The notes beneath the pieces are model-generated. The model searched no databases. It worked only from the letters and a program-made list of their open reading frames with translations, and was not told the origin of the DNA. This document shows, piece by piece, positions 53,639 to 61,479 of a stretch of DNA of 61,479 nucleotides (the first letter of the stretch is position 1; each line of letters starts with the position of its first letter). Both the position numbers and the translations under genes were made by a program. The stretch lies in assembly GCA_021324395.1 (NCBI GenBank), contig JAJPJG010000019.1:1-61479 (forward strand), read 5' to 3'. The DNA comes from Spartobacteria bacterium. Lineage in GTDB: Bacteria > Verrucomicrobiota > Verrucomicrobiia > Chthoniobacterales > Chthoniobacteraceae.

Positions 53639-54856
53639 ATGCCTTCCAAACCGAAAAAGAGAAAACCGCGCGAAAATCGTGAACGTTCCTTCGACGAAAA
53701 CACCAAGTCTTCGCGTTTAACAAACGAACAGGAGGAGGAAGCAGCCGCGCTCGCCAAGCAACTCATCCTCGCCGGCGACGACAGCATTCCGACCGCCGTC
53801 GAGGCGCTCGTTAATTTGTCCTGGAATATTGGCGTCAACGCCGTCACCGCGACATGGCCCGAGTTGAAACCGGAGTCGCGCACGCGATTGCTCGAGTCGC
53901 TCTCCACAAAATCGTCCGACGCCGGCAAACGTCTTCGCCTCAGTGTCGCGCGCGGACTTTTCCCAATCGATCCCGAGGCGACGCAAACGATCGTCACCAA
54001 TGTGTGCGAAGAAATGCGCACCATCGGCATGGCGCCGAGAGACCGGCAGAATTTTGCGAATGTCTTCATTGGCAAAGGCCGGCCGTGGTTGCTGCACCTG
54101 CCGATTTCCGACTGGAAAAATCCCGAGCCGTTGATCGCGTGTGCGATTGATTCGTGCTTCAACGCGCAGTGCGCGCCGTTCACGCAAATCCTGCTCATCC
54201 GCTGGTTGTCGGAAATCAAGCACCTCGAAAAACTCGACGAAGTGGCGCTCGAGGCCATTGCCAAAACCGTGAAGCGCTGGAACCCGCGTTATCAAAAAGA
54301 GCTGAAAAAAGAAGTGCCCGAACTGCCGCAAGTTCTCGCCGATGCGCTCACGGACGAGCCGGAACCGGAAACAAAAGCGGAAGAACCATTGCGCGCCGCT
54401 GCACAACCTGCCGGCGCGTTCGACGTCTCCACCGCGCTACGCCAAATCGAGTCGCACGTTTCTTCGCTGCGCAGAGAATTGCACGAAGCGCGCACCGCTT
54501 TGCGCCAGCAGGAAACCGGTCGCGGAAGATCGCGCCGCGAGCCGGCTGCCGGTCAGAGCACCGATGTCGAGTCACTCCAGCGCCACAACGAGCAGCTTCA
54601 GGAAACGATCGCCGACCTGCAGCAGCGGATCGCGGATTTGACATCCGATCACGAAGACCGCGCGGCCGCGATTCACTCAAACGAAGATCCGCGCGCCCAG
54701 CTCATCGCGCTTCTCGGTCTGAAGCTGCGCGAAGTATATGACGAGTTTATCGCGCTCCGCTCGAATGCCGCGGATGAAGTCGTCCGTCAGCATTTCGGCG
54801 ACATGCTCGAATCAATCTTCCGCATTCTCGAAGAGGAAGGCGTGAAGCTCCACTGA
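53639..54856 (+). CDS. Hypothetical protein with helical N-terminal domain and long coiled coil
   Basis: A 405-residue cytoplasmic protein. It has a basic start, then residues ~30-235 alpha-helical with solenoid-like periodicity ('IPTAVEALVNLSWNIGVNAV', 'PFTQILLIRWLSEIKHLEKL'). Residues ~275-350 form a coiled coil ('VESLQRHNEQLQETIADLQQ'). A helical C terminus ends 'IFRILEEEGVKLH'. No family recognised. It may be a scaffold. Not obviously linked to its neighbours. Confidence 0.65.
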   Translation: MPSKPKKRKPRENRERSFDENTKSSRLTNEQEEEAAALAKQLILAGDDSIPTAVEALVNLSWNIGVNAVTATWPELKPESRTRLLESLSTKSSDAGKRLRLSVARGLFPIDPEATQTIVTNVCEEMRTIGMAPRDRQNFANVFIGKGRPWLLHLPISDWKNPEPLIACAIDSCFNAQCAPFTQILLIRWLSEIKHLEKLDEVALEAIAKTVKRWNPRYQKELKKEVPELPQVLADALTDEPEPETKAEEPLRAAAQPAGAFDVSTALRQIESHVSSLRRELHEARTALRQQETGRGRSRREPAAGQSTDVESLQRHNEQLQETIADLQQRIADLTSDHEDRAAAIHSNEDPRAQLIALLGLKLREVYDEFIALRSNAADEVVRQHFGDMLESIFRILEEEGVKLH

Positions 54857-54859
54857 GCT

Positions 54860-55558
54860 TTACGCCAATCCCAACGATTCGAGCAGTGCGCGATTGATGC
54901 GGCCGGTCGGCGCGAGACCGTTGTTTTCCTGGTAAGCGGCGATCGCTCCACGCGTGCCGGGGCCGATGACGCCATCGATCGGCCCGTGGTAATAACCCTC
55001 GCGACGAAGCTCACGCTGCACATCAAACACGACGTTGTCGGATGTGTAATAATCCGACGTGTCGTAGTAAGTGTAGCTTGGCGTGTAGTAATCGTAGTAA
55101 TCCGGATACCAGAAACCACTGTCGTAGTAATAATAGCCGCCATTGATGAACACGACGTTGTCGTGGTGGTGGTGGTGATGTTTCCACCAATCGCTGTCGT
55201 GGTGGTGGTCCCGATTGCGATTCCAGTCATGGCTCGTATAACGCGGTGAATTCGAAAAATTCCGCGTCGTAAATGTGTGCGACGATGACGGCACACGCGC
55301 GATCGAGCGTTGCTGGATAAATTGCGTTCCTGGCGCATAACTCCGCGAACGATTCAGGCTCGCGCCCGGCGCTCCACTGCTCGGAGTCACTGGACCCGAT
55401 CGAACACTCGGACTGCTCCGGATCGCCGGCCCGGCATGCACTGAGGCCGCGCGACCGCCGCCACTCGCGACGACTTGATCGTGCTTAACGGCAAAGGCAG
55501 CGCACGGCAGCAGGAGCGAGATTCCCGCGACGGCTGAACAAATCTTCATGGCTTTCAT
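54860..55558 (-). CDS. Secreted protein with C-terminal peptidoglycan-binding domain
   Basis: A 232-residue protein with a signal peptide ('ICSAVAGISLLLPCAAFAVK'). A low-complexity middle rich in Ser, then His/Tyr/Asp, follows (a run near 55100-55210 encodes 'DWWKHHHHHHDN', then 'YYYYDSGFWYPDYYDYY'). It ends in a PG_binding_1 domain ('NVVFDVQRELRREGYYHGPI', 'GVIGPGTRGAIAAYQENNG'). It likely attaches to cell wall; the His-rich patch might bind metal. No catalytic domain. Confidence 0.82.
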   Translation of the reverse strand: MKAMKICSAVAGISLLLPCAAFAVKHDQVVASGGGRAASVHAGPAIRSSPSVRSGPVTPSSGAPGASLNRSRSYAPGTQFIQQRSIARVPSSSHTFTTRNFSNSPRYTSHDWNRNRDHHHDSDWWKHHHHHHDNVVFINGGYYYYDSGFWYPDYYDYYTPSYTYYDTSDYYTSDNVVFDVQRELRREGYYHGPIDGVIGPGTRGAIAAYQENNGLAPTGRINRALLESLGLA

Positions 55559-55640
55559 GCAAATTCATCTCCTTTGTTACTTCGACACCGCAATCGGTGT
55601 CTCTATTCAATCATCGTGCGCCGCGTCGGCACTGCGTCGG

Positions 55641-57176
55641 CTACTCCTTCGGGCGGATTTTTTCAAAATAGCGTTTCACAAAAAAACGTGAACCGAGCGG
55701 AATATTTTCCTGCATGATCGCGTCCTCTGCCGCAGGTGTCATTGCGTTGTAAAGCTGGCGATATTTCTGTGTCGCTTTCGATTCATCGCCGTGCGTCGCG
55801 ATTAAGTTTTGCAGTGACTCGCCTTTGCCGAGCAAGCCGGCGAGATCAACGTCCGTGTGTTCAGTGTTGAGCCGCTTGTTTTCTTTGCCGTAAGGCGTGT
55901 TGGTGGTGCCGATGTCGTGTTCGCTGCCGGGCTGGCCGCTCGGATTGGACGGATCGAAAACGTTCGCTTCCGTATCTTTATTTCCATTGGCAAAAATCTG
56001 CGTGCCCGCTTTCGCATCGGCTGCTGTTTTTGAAAGCTGATCGGAAAGTTTCGACGAATTTCCGGGCCGGCCATATTTGAGATCCTGTAACGCGTTTAAC
56101 ACCTGCTGAGACGCTTTTCCGCCCGCGCCACTGCTCGATTGTGAACGAGCGCTCTGCCGCAGCGCTTCCGCGAGCCGCTGCAACGCGCGTTGCGCATCCG
56201 GCTTCGACTCGGCGGATTTTGCGAGCTGCGACATCGCTTGCGAAATCTGGCTCTGCGCGTTCGTCTGCGGATTCGTGTCCTTCATCGCCTGCGCGACTTG
56301 ATCCGCCTGCTCACGCGCTTGCGGCGCTTCGAGCTGCGCGGCGGCTGCATCGAGTTCGCCTTTGCGCAGCGACTCGGCGGCTTGCTGCGTCGCATTTGCT
56401 TTTTGCAAAGCTTCCGCGAGTGCGGCGAGTTCCGGTGCGTTCGCATTTTGATCGCGCATTTTCTGCAGCGCGGCTTCGAGCGCGGAAAGTTCGCTCAATG
56501 CAGCTTTCGACGCGTCGCCATTTTGCTGCGCACGCTCGTGCATCGCGGCAATGCTCTTGCGCAATTCCTCGGCAATTTTCTTCAGCTCATCCGACTGCGC
56601 GGTTTGATTCGCCGCTTCGACTTGCTTCGCGAGTTTTTCCAGCTCGTTCGCCTTTTCGGCAAGCTCCTGCGACGCGCGCGGATCGGGCTTGCGGGCTTGC
56701 ATCGCGAGCTGCGCGTGCCAGAGCAACAGGATCGACGCAATCACCGGCACGATGAGCCACGGCACTTCGCGCGGCAGCCGCAAACGCGTGAATGGCCGCG
56801 GATCGAATCGCGAAATGTAGCCTCTGCATTCCCGCAACGCCGAATCCTGCAATGCTGTGCGCGTAGCGAGCTGGCCAAATGCAAACGCCGTTACAAAACG
56901 ATCACGGGTTTGTGCGCGCGTGTCGATTTCCGCGGCGATGTGCGCGAGTGAAAGCCGGCGAAGCAGCGTCCAAATCATCGCGCTAAAAAATGCGACCGTG
57001 AAAACTTCGATAGTCAGCAAACCCGCGCCAGCACTGCGTTCACGGAAAATCTGCACACACAGCGCGACAACAAAAAAAGCGCCGGCGACAAGCAGACACG
57101 TCGCGAATTTTTGCAAAAAAATCTGTCGCAGCATTCGCAGTCGAATGCGTTTTAGAGCGCGAGTGATCTCATCCAT
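55641..57176 (-). CDS. Membrane protein with long coiled coil (DUF4175-like character)
   Basis: A 511-residue protein. Three hydrophobic segments (about residues 25-45, 50-70 and 140-160) precede a ~200-residue Ala/Gln/Lys/Glu coiled coil ('QELAEKANELEKLAKQVEAA', 'QSQISQAMSQLAKSAESKPD'). The C terminus is Gly/Asn-rich ('FDPSNPSGQPGSEHDIGTTN') and then ends 'IPLGSRFFVKRYFEKIRPKE'. It resembles DUF4175-type proteins linked to BatA/VWA operons, but no such genes are near. Divergent from the GH42 gene. Confidence 0.65.
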   Translation of the reverse strand: MDEITRALKRIRLRMLRQIFLQKFATCLLVAGAFFVVALCVQIFRERSAGAGLLTIEVFTVAFFSAMIWTLLRRLSLAHIAAEIDTRAQTRDRFVTAFAFGQLATRTALQDSALRECRGYISRFDPRPFTRLRLPREVPWLIVPVIASILLLWHAQLAMQARKPDPRASQELAEKANELEKLAKQVEAANQTAQSDELKKIAEELRKSIAAMHERAQQNGDASKAALSELSALEAALQKMRDQNANAPELAALAEALQKANATQQAAESLRKGELDAAAAQLEAPQAREQADQVAQAMKDTNPQTNAQSQISQAMSQLAKSAESKPDAQRALQRLAEALRQSARSQSSSGAGGKASQQVLNALQDLKYGRPGNSSKLSDQLSKTAADAKAGTQIFANGNKDTEANVFDPSNPSGQPGSEHDIGTTNTPYGKENKRLNTEHTDVDLAGLLGKGESLQNLIATHGDESKATQKYRQLYNAMTPAAEDAIMQENIPLGSRFFVKRYFEKIRPKE

Positions 57177-57221
57177 TTCTGCGTGATGTTGCGCTGCGGT
57201 CAGCTATCAATGACGCACTGT

Positions 57222-59234
57222 ATGATCAGCGCGAAGCTTCCTCAAATTTTTTACGGCGGCGACTACAATCCCGAGCAATGGCCCGAGGAAGTCTGGCTCG
57301 ACGACATGCGACTGATGAAACGCGCCGGAGTGAACCTCGTCAGCATCGCCATTTTTGCATGGGCGAAACTCGAGTCGGCTCCGGGCGTGTTTCATTTCGA
57401 GTGGCTCGACCGGTTGATGGATCTGCTCGCGGCAAATGGAATTTTCGCGGATCTCGCGACCGCGACCGCTTCGCCGCCGGCGTGGCTTGTTAAAATGCAT
57501 CCGGAAATTTTACCGACGAAAGCAGACGGCACGCGGCTCTGGCCGGGTGCGCGCCAGCATTACAATCCATCGAGTCGTGCGTATCGCGAGGCTTGTGCGC
57601 GACTCGTTCGAGCGCTGGCAACGCGTTACAAGGATCATGCGGCGCTCGCGGTCTGGCACATCAATAACGAATACGCGTGCCATGTTTCCGAAGATTACTC
57701 GGATGAAACAGCGGAGGCTTTTCGCGATTGGTTAAAACGGCGTTACCGGACAGTGGATGGACTCAACAATGCCTGGGGGACAGCTTTTTGGAGCCAGCAT
57801 TATTACGATTGGTCCGAAATTTTTCCACCGCGACAAGCGCCAACTTTTCCGAATCCGGGCCAGACACTTGATTTCAAGCGCTTCTCCAGCGACTCGCTGC
57901 TCGAGTGTTACTTGAATGAAAAACGCATCCTCAGCGAGGTCACACCGGACATTCCGGTGACGACGAACTTTCTCGGCTGGCATCCGTTTCTCGATTACCG
58001 CAAATGGGCGCAGTATCTCGATTTTACCTGCTGGGACGCGTATCCGGAGCCGCTCGGCCCGCCCACATTCGCGGCAGCGAATCACGATTTGATGCGCTCG
58101 CTCAAAGATGGCACGCCGTTCGTGTTAATGGAGCAGGTGACGACGCAGGTGAACTGGCGTCAGCGCAATCCGCTGAAGCGCCCGGGCGTGATGCGGCTCT
58201 GGAGTTTGCAAACGCTCGCGCGTGGCGGTGATGGCGTGCTCTTTTTTCAATGGCGGCAATCGCGCGCCGGCGCGGAAAAATTTCACGGCGCGATGCTACC
58301 GCATGGCGATCCGGAAAAGAATCGCGCGTTTGCTGAAGTGACGCAGCTCGGCGCGGAATTGCAAAATCTGCGCGAAATCGCCGGAAGCCGCATCAATGCT
58401 GAGACGGCAATCATTTTTGATTACGAAAACTGGTGGGCGCTCGAGCTGCCCTCGAAGCCGAATAGCGACGTGAAATACATTGCGCAAATCGAGACGTTTC
58501 ATAACGCGTTGTTCGAACGAAACATTCCGGTCGATTTTGCTTTCTGCGACAGCGACTTTTCAAAATACAAACTGATCATTGCGCCGGCGCTTTACATGAT
58601 CAAACCGGGCGTCGCGGACAAACTCGCTTTGTTCGTCGAGCGGGGCGGCACGCTCGTCGTCTCGTTTTTCAGCGGCATTGTGGACGAATGCGATCGCATT
58701 CACCTCGGCGGTTATCCCGCGCCGTTGCGGCGGTTGCTCGGCATCGAAGTCGAGGAATTCGATCCGCTGCCGGAAAACGCGACGAACTGCATCAGCTCAA
58801 AGCTGAGCGGCGTGCGGAAAGAATACGAAACGACGCTCTGGAGCGACGTCATCCGCAGCGAAACCGCTGACGTGCTCGCGACTTTTGTGCATGATTTTTA
58901 CGCGGGCCGGCCGGCGGTGACGTGCAATCAATTTAGCGCCGGCAAAGCTTACTACATCGGCATGCAAGCCGAGCTCGCGTTTTACAGCGATTTGATCGAT
59001 CGCGTGACCGCCGAAAGCGGCGTTCGGGCTCCGCTCGATGCGCCAGCGGGAGTCGAAGTGACAATGCGCGAAAACGGAACGAGCCGCTTTTTCTTTTTGT
59101 TAAATCATCTCGAACACCCGGTCGAGTTGCGCGGCGCAGAGTTGCGTGGCTTTGAAATGCTCGCGCAAAAGCCATGCGACGGCGCGATCTCGCTAACGGC
59201 CAAAGGAGCGGCGGTGATTCGGCAGGAGCGTTGA
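57222..59234 (+). CDS. GH42 beta-galactosidase
   Basis: A ~670-residue enzyme of the GH42 type: 'FYGGDYNPEQWPEEVWLDDM' at the N terminus, and the acid/base Glu in 'VWHINNEYACHVSEDY'. The nucleophile Glu is in 'PFVLMEQVTTQVNW'. The trimerisation domain and C-terminal beta-sandwich follow. No signal peptide, so cytoplasmic hydrolysis of imported beta-galactosides is likely. The frame also has ATG at 57210 and GTG at 57183; ATG 57222 is preferred as closest to the conserved start, with no clear ribosome-binding site for any of them. Confidence 0.88.
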   Translation: MISAKLPQIFYGGDYNPEQWPEEVWLDDMRLMKRAGVNLVSIAIFAWAKLESAPGVFHFEWLDRLMDLLAANGIFADLATATASPPAWLVKMHPEILPTKADGTRLWPGARQHYNPSSRAYREACARLVRALATRYKDHAALAVWHINNEYACHVSEDYSDETAEAFRDWLKRRYRTVDGLNNAWGTAFWSQHYYDWSEIFPPRQAPTFPNPGQTLDFKRFSSDSLLECYLNEKRILSEVTPDIPVTTNFLGWHPFLDYRKWAQYLDFTCWDAYPEPLGPPTFAAANHDLMRSLKDGTPFVLMEQVTTQVNWRQRNPLKRPGVMRLWSLQTLARGGDGVLFFQWRQSRAGAEKFHGAMLPHGDPEKNRAFAEVTQLGAELQNLREIAGSRINAETAIIFDYENWWALELPSKPNSDVKYIAQIETFHNALFERNIPVDFAFCDSDFSKYKLIIAPALYMIKPGVADKLALFVERGGTLVVSFFSGIVDECDRIHLGGYPAPLRRLLGIEVEEFDPLPENATNCISSKLSGVRKEYETTLWSDVIRSETADVLATFVHDFYAGRPAVTCNQFSAGKAYYIGMQAELAFYSDLIDRVTAESGVRAPLDAPAGVEVTMRENGTSRFFFLLNHLEHPVELRGAELRGFEMLAQKPCDGAISLTAKGAAVIRQER

Positions 59235-59266
59235 ATTTGCGGCAAACTTGGAGGAGCATTCGACAT

Positions 59267-59806
59267 ATGAAGTTCCTCCTCGTTCTCGCGCTCGTCGGCA
59301 GCGCCTTCTCCGCATTCGCGCAAAGCGCATCGCAACTCGCATCCGAGGCGCAGCGGGCTTACATCAGCGGCGATGCCGAGACGGCGAAAGCGAAATTCCA
59401 GATGGTGCTGCAGATCGATCCCACAAACGTCGTCGCGCGAAATTACCTGCGCATCATCCAGACCCAGGAGAAGAAATCGGGCGCCGGCGTCCAGCTCGAG
59501 AAAAAATTGAGCACGGTGATTTTACCGACGGTGAAATTTCAGGACGCAACATTCGGCACCGCGCTCGAGTATTTGAAACAGCAGGCGGCGAAGCAATCGG
59601 CGCAAGTTTCATTTGTAACACAATTGCCGCAGGAAGCGCTCGATAACAAAGTGACGCTGAATCTCTCGAATGTGCCGTTCACGGAGGCGCTGCGTTATTT
59701 GTGCGAACTCAACAACGCGAAATACTCGATCGAGCGGTATGCGATCTTGATTAAAAAAGCGGGCGCGGAAGCCGCGAGCGGGGCGTCGCCGTCGGCAGCT
59801 CAATAA
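59267..59806 (+). CDS. Secreted protein with TPR-like start and STN/secretin-N-like domain
   Basis: A 179-residue protein. Signal ('FLLVLALVGSAFSAFA'), a short TPR-like helix pair ('AQRAYISGDAETAKAKFQMV') and then an STN-type beta-alpha domain ('LSTVILPTVKFQDATFGTAL', 'VPFTEALRYLCELNNAKYSI') as found in secretins and TonB receptors. GGAGG lies 12 bases upstream of ATG 59267. No secretin barrel follows, so it may be a periplasmic adaptor. Function unknown. Confidence 0.75.
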   Translation: MKFLLVLALVGSAFSAFAQSASQLASEAQRAYISGDAETAKAKFQMVLQIDPTNVVARNYLRIIQTQEKKSGAGVQLEKKLSTVILPTVKFQDATFGTALEYLKQQAAKQSAQVSFVTQLPQEALDNKVTLNLSNVPFTEALRYLCELNNAKYSIERYAILIKKAGAEAASGASPSAAQ

Positions 59807-60525
59807 AGCACGCGCGTGAGGTAAAGCCCTGCGGCGGGGGCGACGAAAGTGCATTTGGTTTTGCTGTGGAGCAGATTTCCGATCATGCGCGAATCGGCGC
59901 GGCCTTGCGCCACGCGCACCAGCGCGCCGGTCATCAGCCGCACCATCTTGTAGAGAAACCCGTCGCCTTCAAACGTGATGGCAATCACGGCGCCGCGCTT
60001 TTGCACACGCAGTTTACGAATCGTTCGCACCGTGTTTTCCGCCGGGTTTCCGCGGTTCGCGGCGAATGCGGCGAAATCGTGCGTGCCGATTAGATGTGCG
60101 GCGGCAAAATTCAGCTTGTCGAGATCGAGTTCTTCCGAGACATGCCACGCGCGGCCGAGTTCGAAAGGCGAAAGCACGGCCGCATTCCAAATGCGATAAG
60201 TGTAAATTTTTCCCGTCGCCGAAAAGCGCGCATGAAAATCGGCGCGAGCGCGCACGCATTTCAGCACGCGAATTTCTCGCGGCAGATTCGCGTTAAGCGC
60301 GGCGATCCAGTCGAGCTCGCGCGCGGACACGTCCGCATGAGCGCACTGCGCGAGCGCGTGAACGCCTGCGTCCGTGCGGCCCGCGCCCTGGACGGAAATT
60401 TTTTCGCCGCAAATGGTAGTCAACGCATGTTGCAGCAAATCCTGCACGGTGTTGCCGCCAGCTTGGCTCTGCCAGCCGCGAAACGGGCGGCCATCGTATG
60501 CAATAGTGAGCTTCAGGCGCGGCAT
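59800..60525 (-). CDS. truA: tRNA pseudouridine(38-40) synthase
   Basis: A 241-residue TruA: 'LKLTIAYDGRPFRGWQSQAG' at the start, the catalytic Asp in 'VQGAGRTDAGVHAL', and 'ARAFDAR'-equivalent 'HARFSATGKIYTYRIWNAAV', then 'GDGFLYKMVRLMTGAL'. It modifies the anticodon arm of several tRNAs. ATG at 60525 shares a base with the ruvX stop (TGATG), so the two are coupled. Its stop overlaps that of the STN-like gene by seven bases. Confidence 0.92.
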   Translation of the reverse strand: MPRLKLTIAYDGRPFRGWQSQAGGNTVQDLLQHALTTICGEKISVQGAGRTDAGVHALAQCAHADVSARELDWIAALNANLPREIRVLKCVRARADFHARFSATGKIYTYRIWNAAVLSPFELGRAWHVSEELDLDKLNFAAAHLIGTHDFAAFAANRGNPAENTVRTIRKLRVQKRGAVIAITFEGDGFLYKMVRLMTGALVRVAQGRADSRMIGNLLHSKTKCTFVAPAAGLYLTRVLY

Positions 60526-60947
60526 CAACCGAGCATCGCTTGCGAATCGAGCCAGCCTTGCAAAATCATTTGCGCAGCGACCTGGTCGATCACCGCGCGA
60601 CTTTGCTTTACGTTTTTACCACCGGCGTGCAGCGATTTTTGTGCGGCGACCGAGGTTAGCCGCTCGTCCCAAAATTTGATTTCGCACGTGACGCGCTCCT
60701 GCAATTGCTTCGCAAATTCGCGCGTTTTTTCCGCGGCAGGGCCGTAAGTGCCGTTCATGTTGCGCGGCATCCCGAGCACAATCATGCCGATTTTTTCGCG
60801 CGCGACAATTTCACTGATGCGCGCGAGCGGGTCGCGGATTTCATTTACGACGATCGTCTCGAGCGGATGCGCGAGCACGCCGAGCTCGTCGGAAATCGCG
60901 AGGCCGATGCGCGCTTCGCCGAGATCGATGCCGAGTGCGCGGTTCAT
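60525..60947 (-). CDS. ruvX: Holliday-junction resolvase-like / pre-16S rRNA nuclease (YqgF)
   Basis: A 140-residue RNase H-fold protein: 'RALGIDLGEARIGLAISDEL' with the catalytic Asp, 'GMIVLGMPRNMNGTYGPAAE', 'VTCEIKFWDERLTSVAAQKS' (Glu) and 'VIDQVAAQMILQGWLDS' (Asp). YqgF processes 16S rRNA 5' ends in E. coli. Its start overlaps the manC-like stop (ATGA), giving the operon order manC-ruvX-truA. Confidence 0.92.
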   Translation of the reverse strand: MNRALGIDLGEARIGLAISDELGVLAHPLETIVVNEIRDPLARISEIVAREKIGMIVLGMPRNMNGTYGPAAEKTREFAKQLQERVTCEIKFWDERLTSVAAQKSLHAGGKNVKQSRAVIDQVAAQMILQGWLDSQAMLG

Positions 60948-61479
60948 TGCAATTCCGGCGGGATCGAGCCGATGAGGTTTTTGATTTTCTCCGCGTCCTC
61001 GCGGCTGCAGACGAGCAGTGCGTCGTCGGTTTGCACGACGATCAAATCGCGCACGCCCATCAATGCGACGTGCTTCTTTTCTTTTGTGAAAACGATATTG
61101 TTCGCTGCGTTTAGCGTCGTCAGCGCGTCGTGATTACTGATGTTTCCATCGGCGTGCTGCTGCAAATATTTCGCGACGGCGGTCCAGCTTCCCACGTCGT
61201 CCCAGTCGAACGCCGCCTCGACCATTAGCACGCGCGCGGCTTTTTCCATGATCGCGTAGTCGATGGAGATTTTCGGCAAGTGTGGAAATTTTTCGTCGAG
61301 CGCTTTTGCGAGATTTTTCGTCTGGTGAATCTGCGCGACGAATTCCGCGAGCTCCGGCGTGTGGCGTTCGAACGCGCTTAAAATCGAGGCGAGCGGCCAG
61401 ATGAACATACCCGCGTTCCAGCGAAAGTTACCTTGCTGCAAAAATGTCTCGGCCAGTTCCGCGCTCGGTTTTTCGCGAA
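60944..61479 (-). CDS. manC: Mannose-1-phosphate guanylyltransferase, C-terminal part (partial)
   Basis: The frame runs off the right edge. The visible 178 residues start 'REKPSAELAETFLQQGNFRW' and continue 'NAGMFIWPLASILSAF', 'ISIDYAIMEKAARVLMVEAA' and 'DWDDVGSWTAVAKYL'. These are typical of the ManC/GMP family that makes GDP-mannose from GTP and mannose-1-phosphate. The N-terminal nucleotide-binding part is outside the window. No C-terminal isomerase domain follows, so it is the monofunctional form. GDP-mannose would feed glycan or LPS synthesis. Confidence 0.9.
   Translation of the reverse strand, partial: REKPSAELAETFLQQGNFRWNAGMFIWPLASILSAFERHTPELAEFVAQIHQTKNLAKALDEKFPHLPKISIDYAIMEKAARVLMVEAAFDWDDVGSWTAVAKYLQQHADGNISNHDALTTLNAANNIVFTKEKKHVALMGVRDLIVVQTDDALLVCSREDAEKIKNLIGSIPPELQ

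Overview
The window is 61.5 kb of GC-rich bacterial DNA that is almost fully coding, with about 65 supported protein genes and no rRNA, tRNA, transposase, integrase or CRISPR array that I can see. The gene content suggests a Verrucomicrobiota-type soil or freshwater bacterium. The pointers are a monoderm-type HemQ next to clearly diderm functions (LptF/G-type permease, AsmA-like protein, many lipoproteins), a YXWQP-repeat lipoprotein, a YyaL/SSP411 protein and several glycoside hydrolases. The phylum is an inference from this mix; no marker gene here proves it.

Layout. 1-2.8 kb: 3' part of a GT39-like membrane glycosyltransferase. 2.8-4.8 kb: secreted nuclease with IPT and lamin-tail domains. 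4.9-9.7 kb: a minus-strand operon hemQ-larE-pullulanase-membrane protein. 9.8-13 kb: small membrane, secreted and coiled-coil genes around a 21-bp tandem repeat. 13.1-20 kb: plus-strand run of ferredoxin, DUF721/DciA-like, folB, TauE/SafE permease, Usp, AraC regulator, YugP-like protease, and an ECF sigma factor / putative anti-sigma / degenerate HtrA trio. 20-26.9 kb: ligA, VanZ, a fused amino-sugar kinase-MurQ, scpA and a lipid kinase. Between murQ and scpA lies an apparently noncoding stretch with a sigma-54-like site followed by strong hairpins. 26.9-37.1 kb: AsmA-like, Usp, class V aminotransferase, RelE-like, alanine racemase, SRPBCC, proline-rich protein, GH5, amidase, YyaL. 37.3-42.7 kb: a phospho-signalling cluster (XRE-REC fusion, frameshifted multi-PAS kinase, Rcp1-like regulator, hybrid kinase). 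42.7-50.1 kb: YXWQP lipoprotein, ABC ATPase, nitroreductase, an Fe-S assembly cluster (hscA, hscB, repeat ORF, A-type carrier) and a dus gene. 50.1-61.5 kb: LptF/G permease, two paralogous CHAP-like proteins, KTSC protein, peptidoglycan-binding protein, GH42, STN-like protein, truA, ruvX and the end of a manC-like gene.

The most unusual feature is an ORF of 116 codons built entirely of eight 14-residue repeats. It sits between the A-type Fe-S carrier gene and hscB, with 4-bp start/stop overlaps at both ends, so it looks translationally coupled inside an Fe-S assembly operon. A second locus near 12.2 kb has a 21-bp repeat (half the period) with a vaguely similar peptide consensus. Short palindromic elements lie at 35.9 kb (inside a coding sequence, exactly 17 codons long), 47.7 kb and 49.0 kb. 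All functions are inferred from reading the translated proteins; no database search was run.
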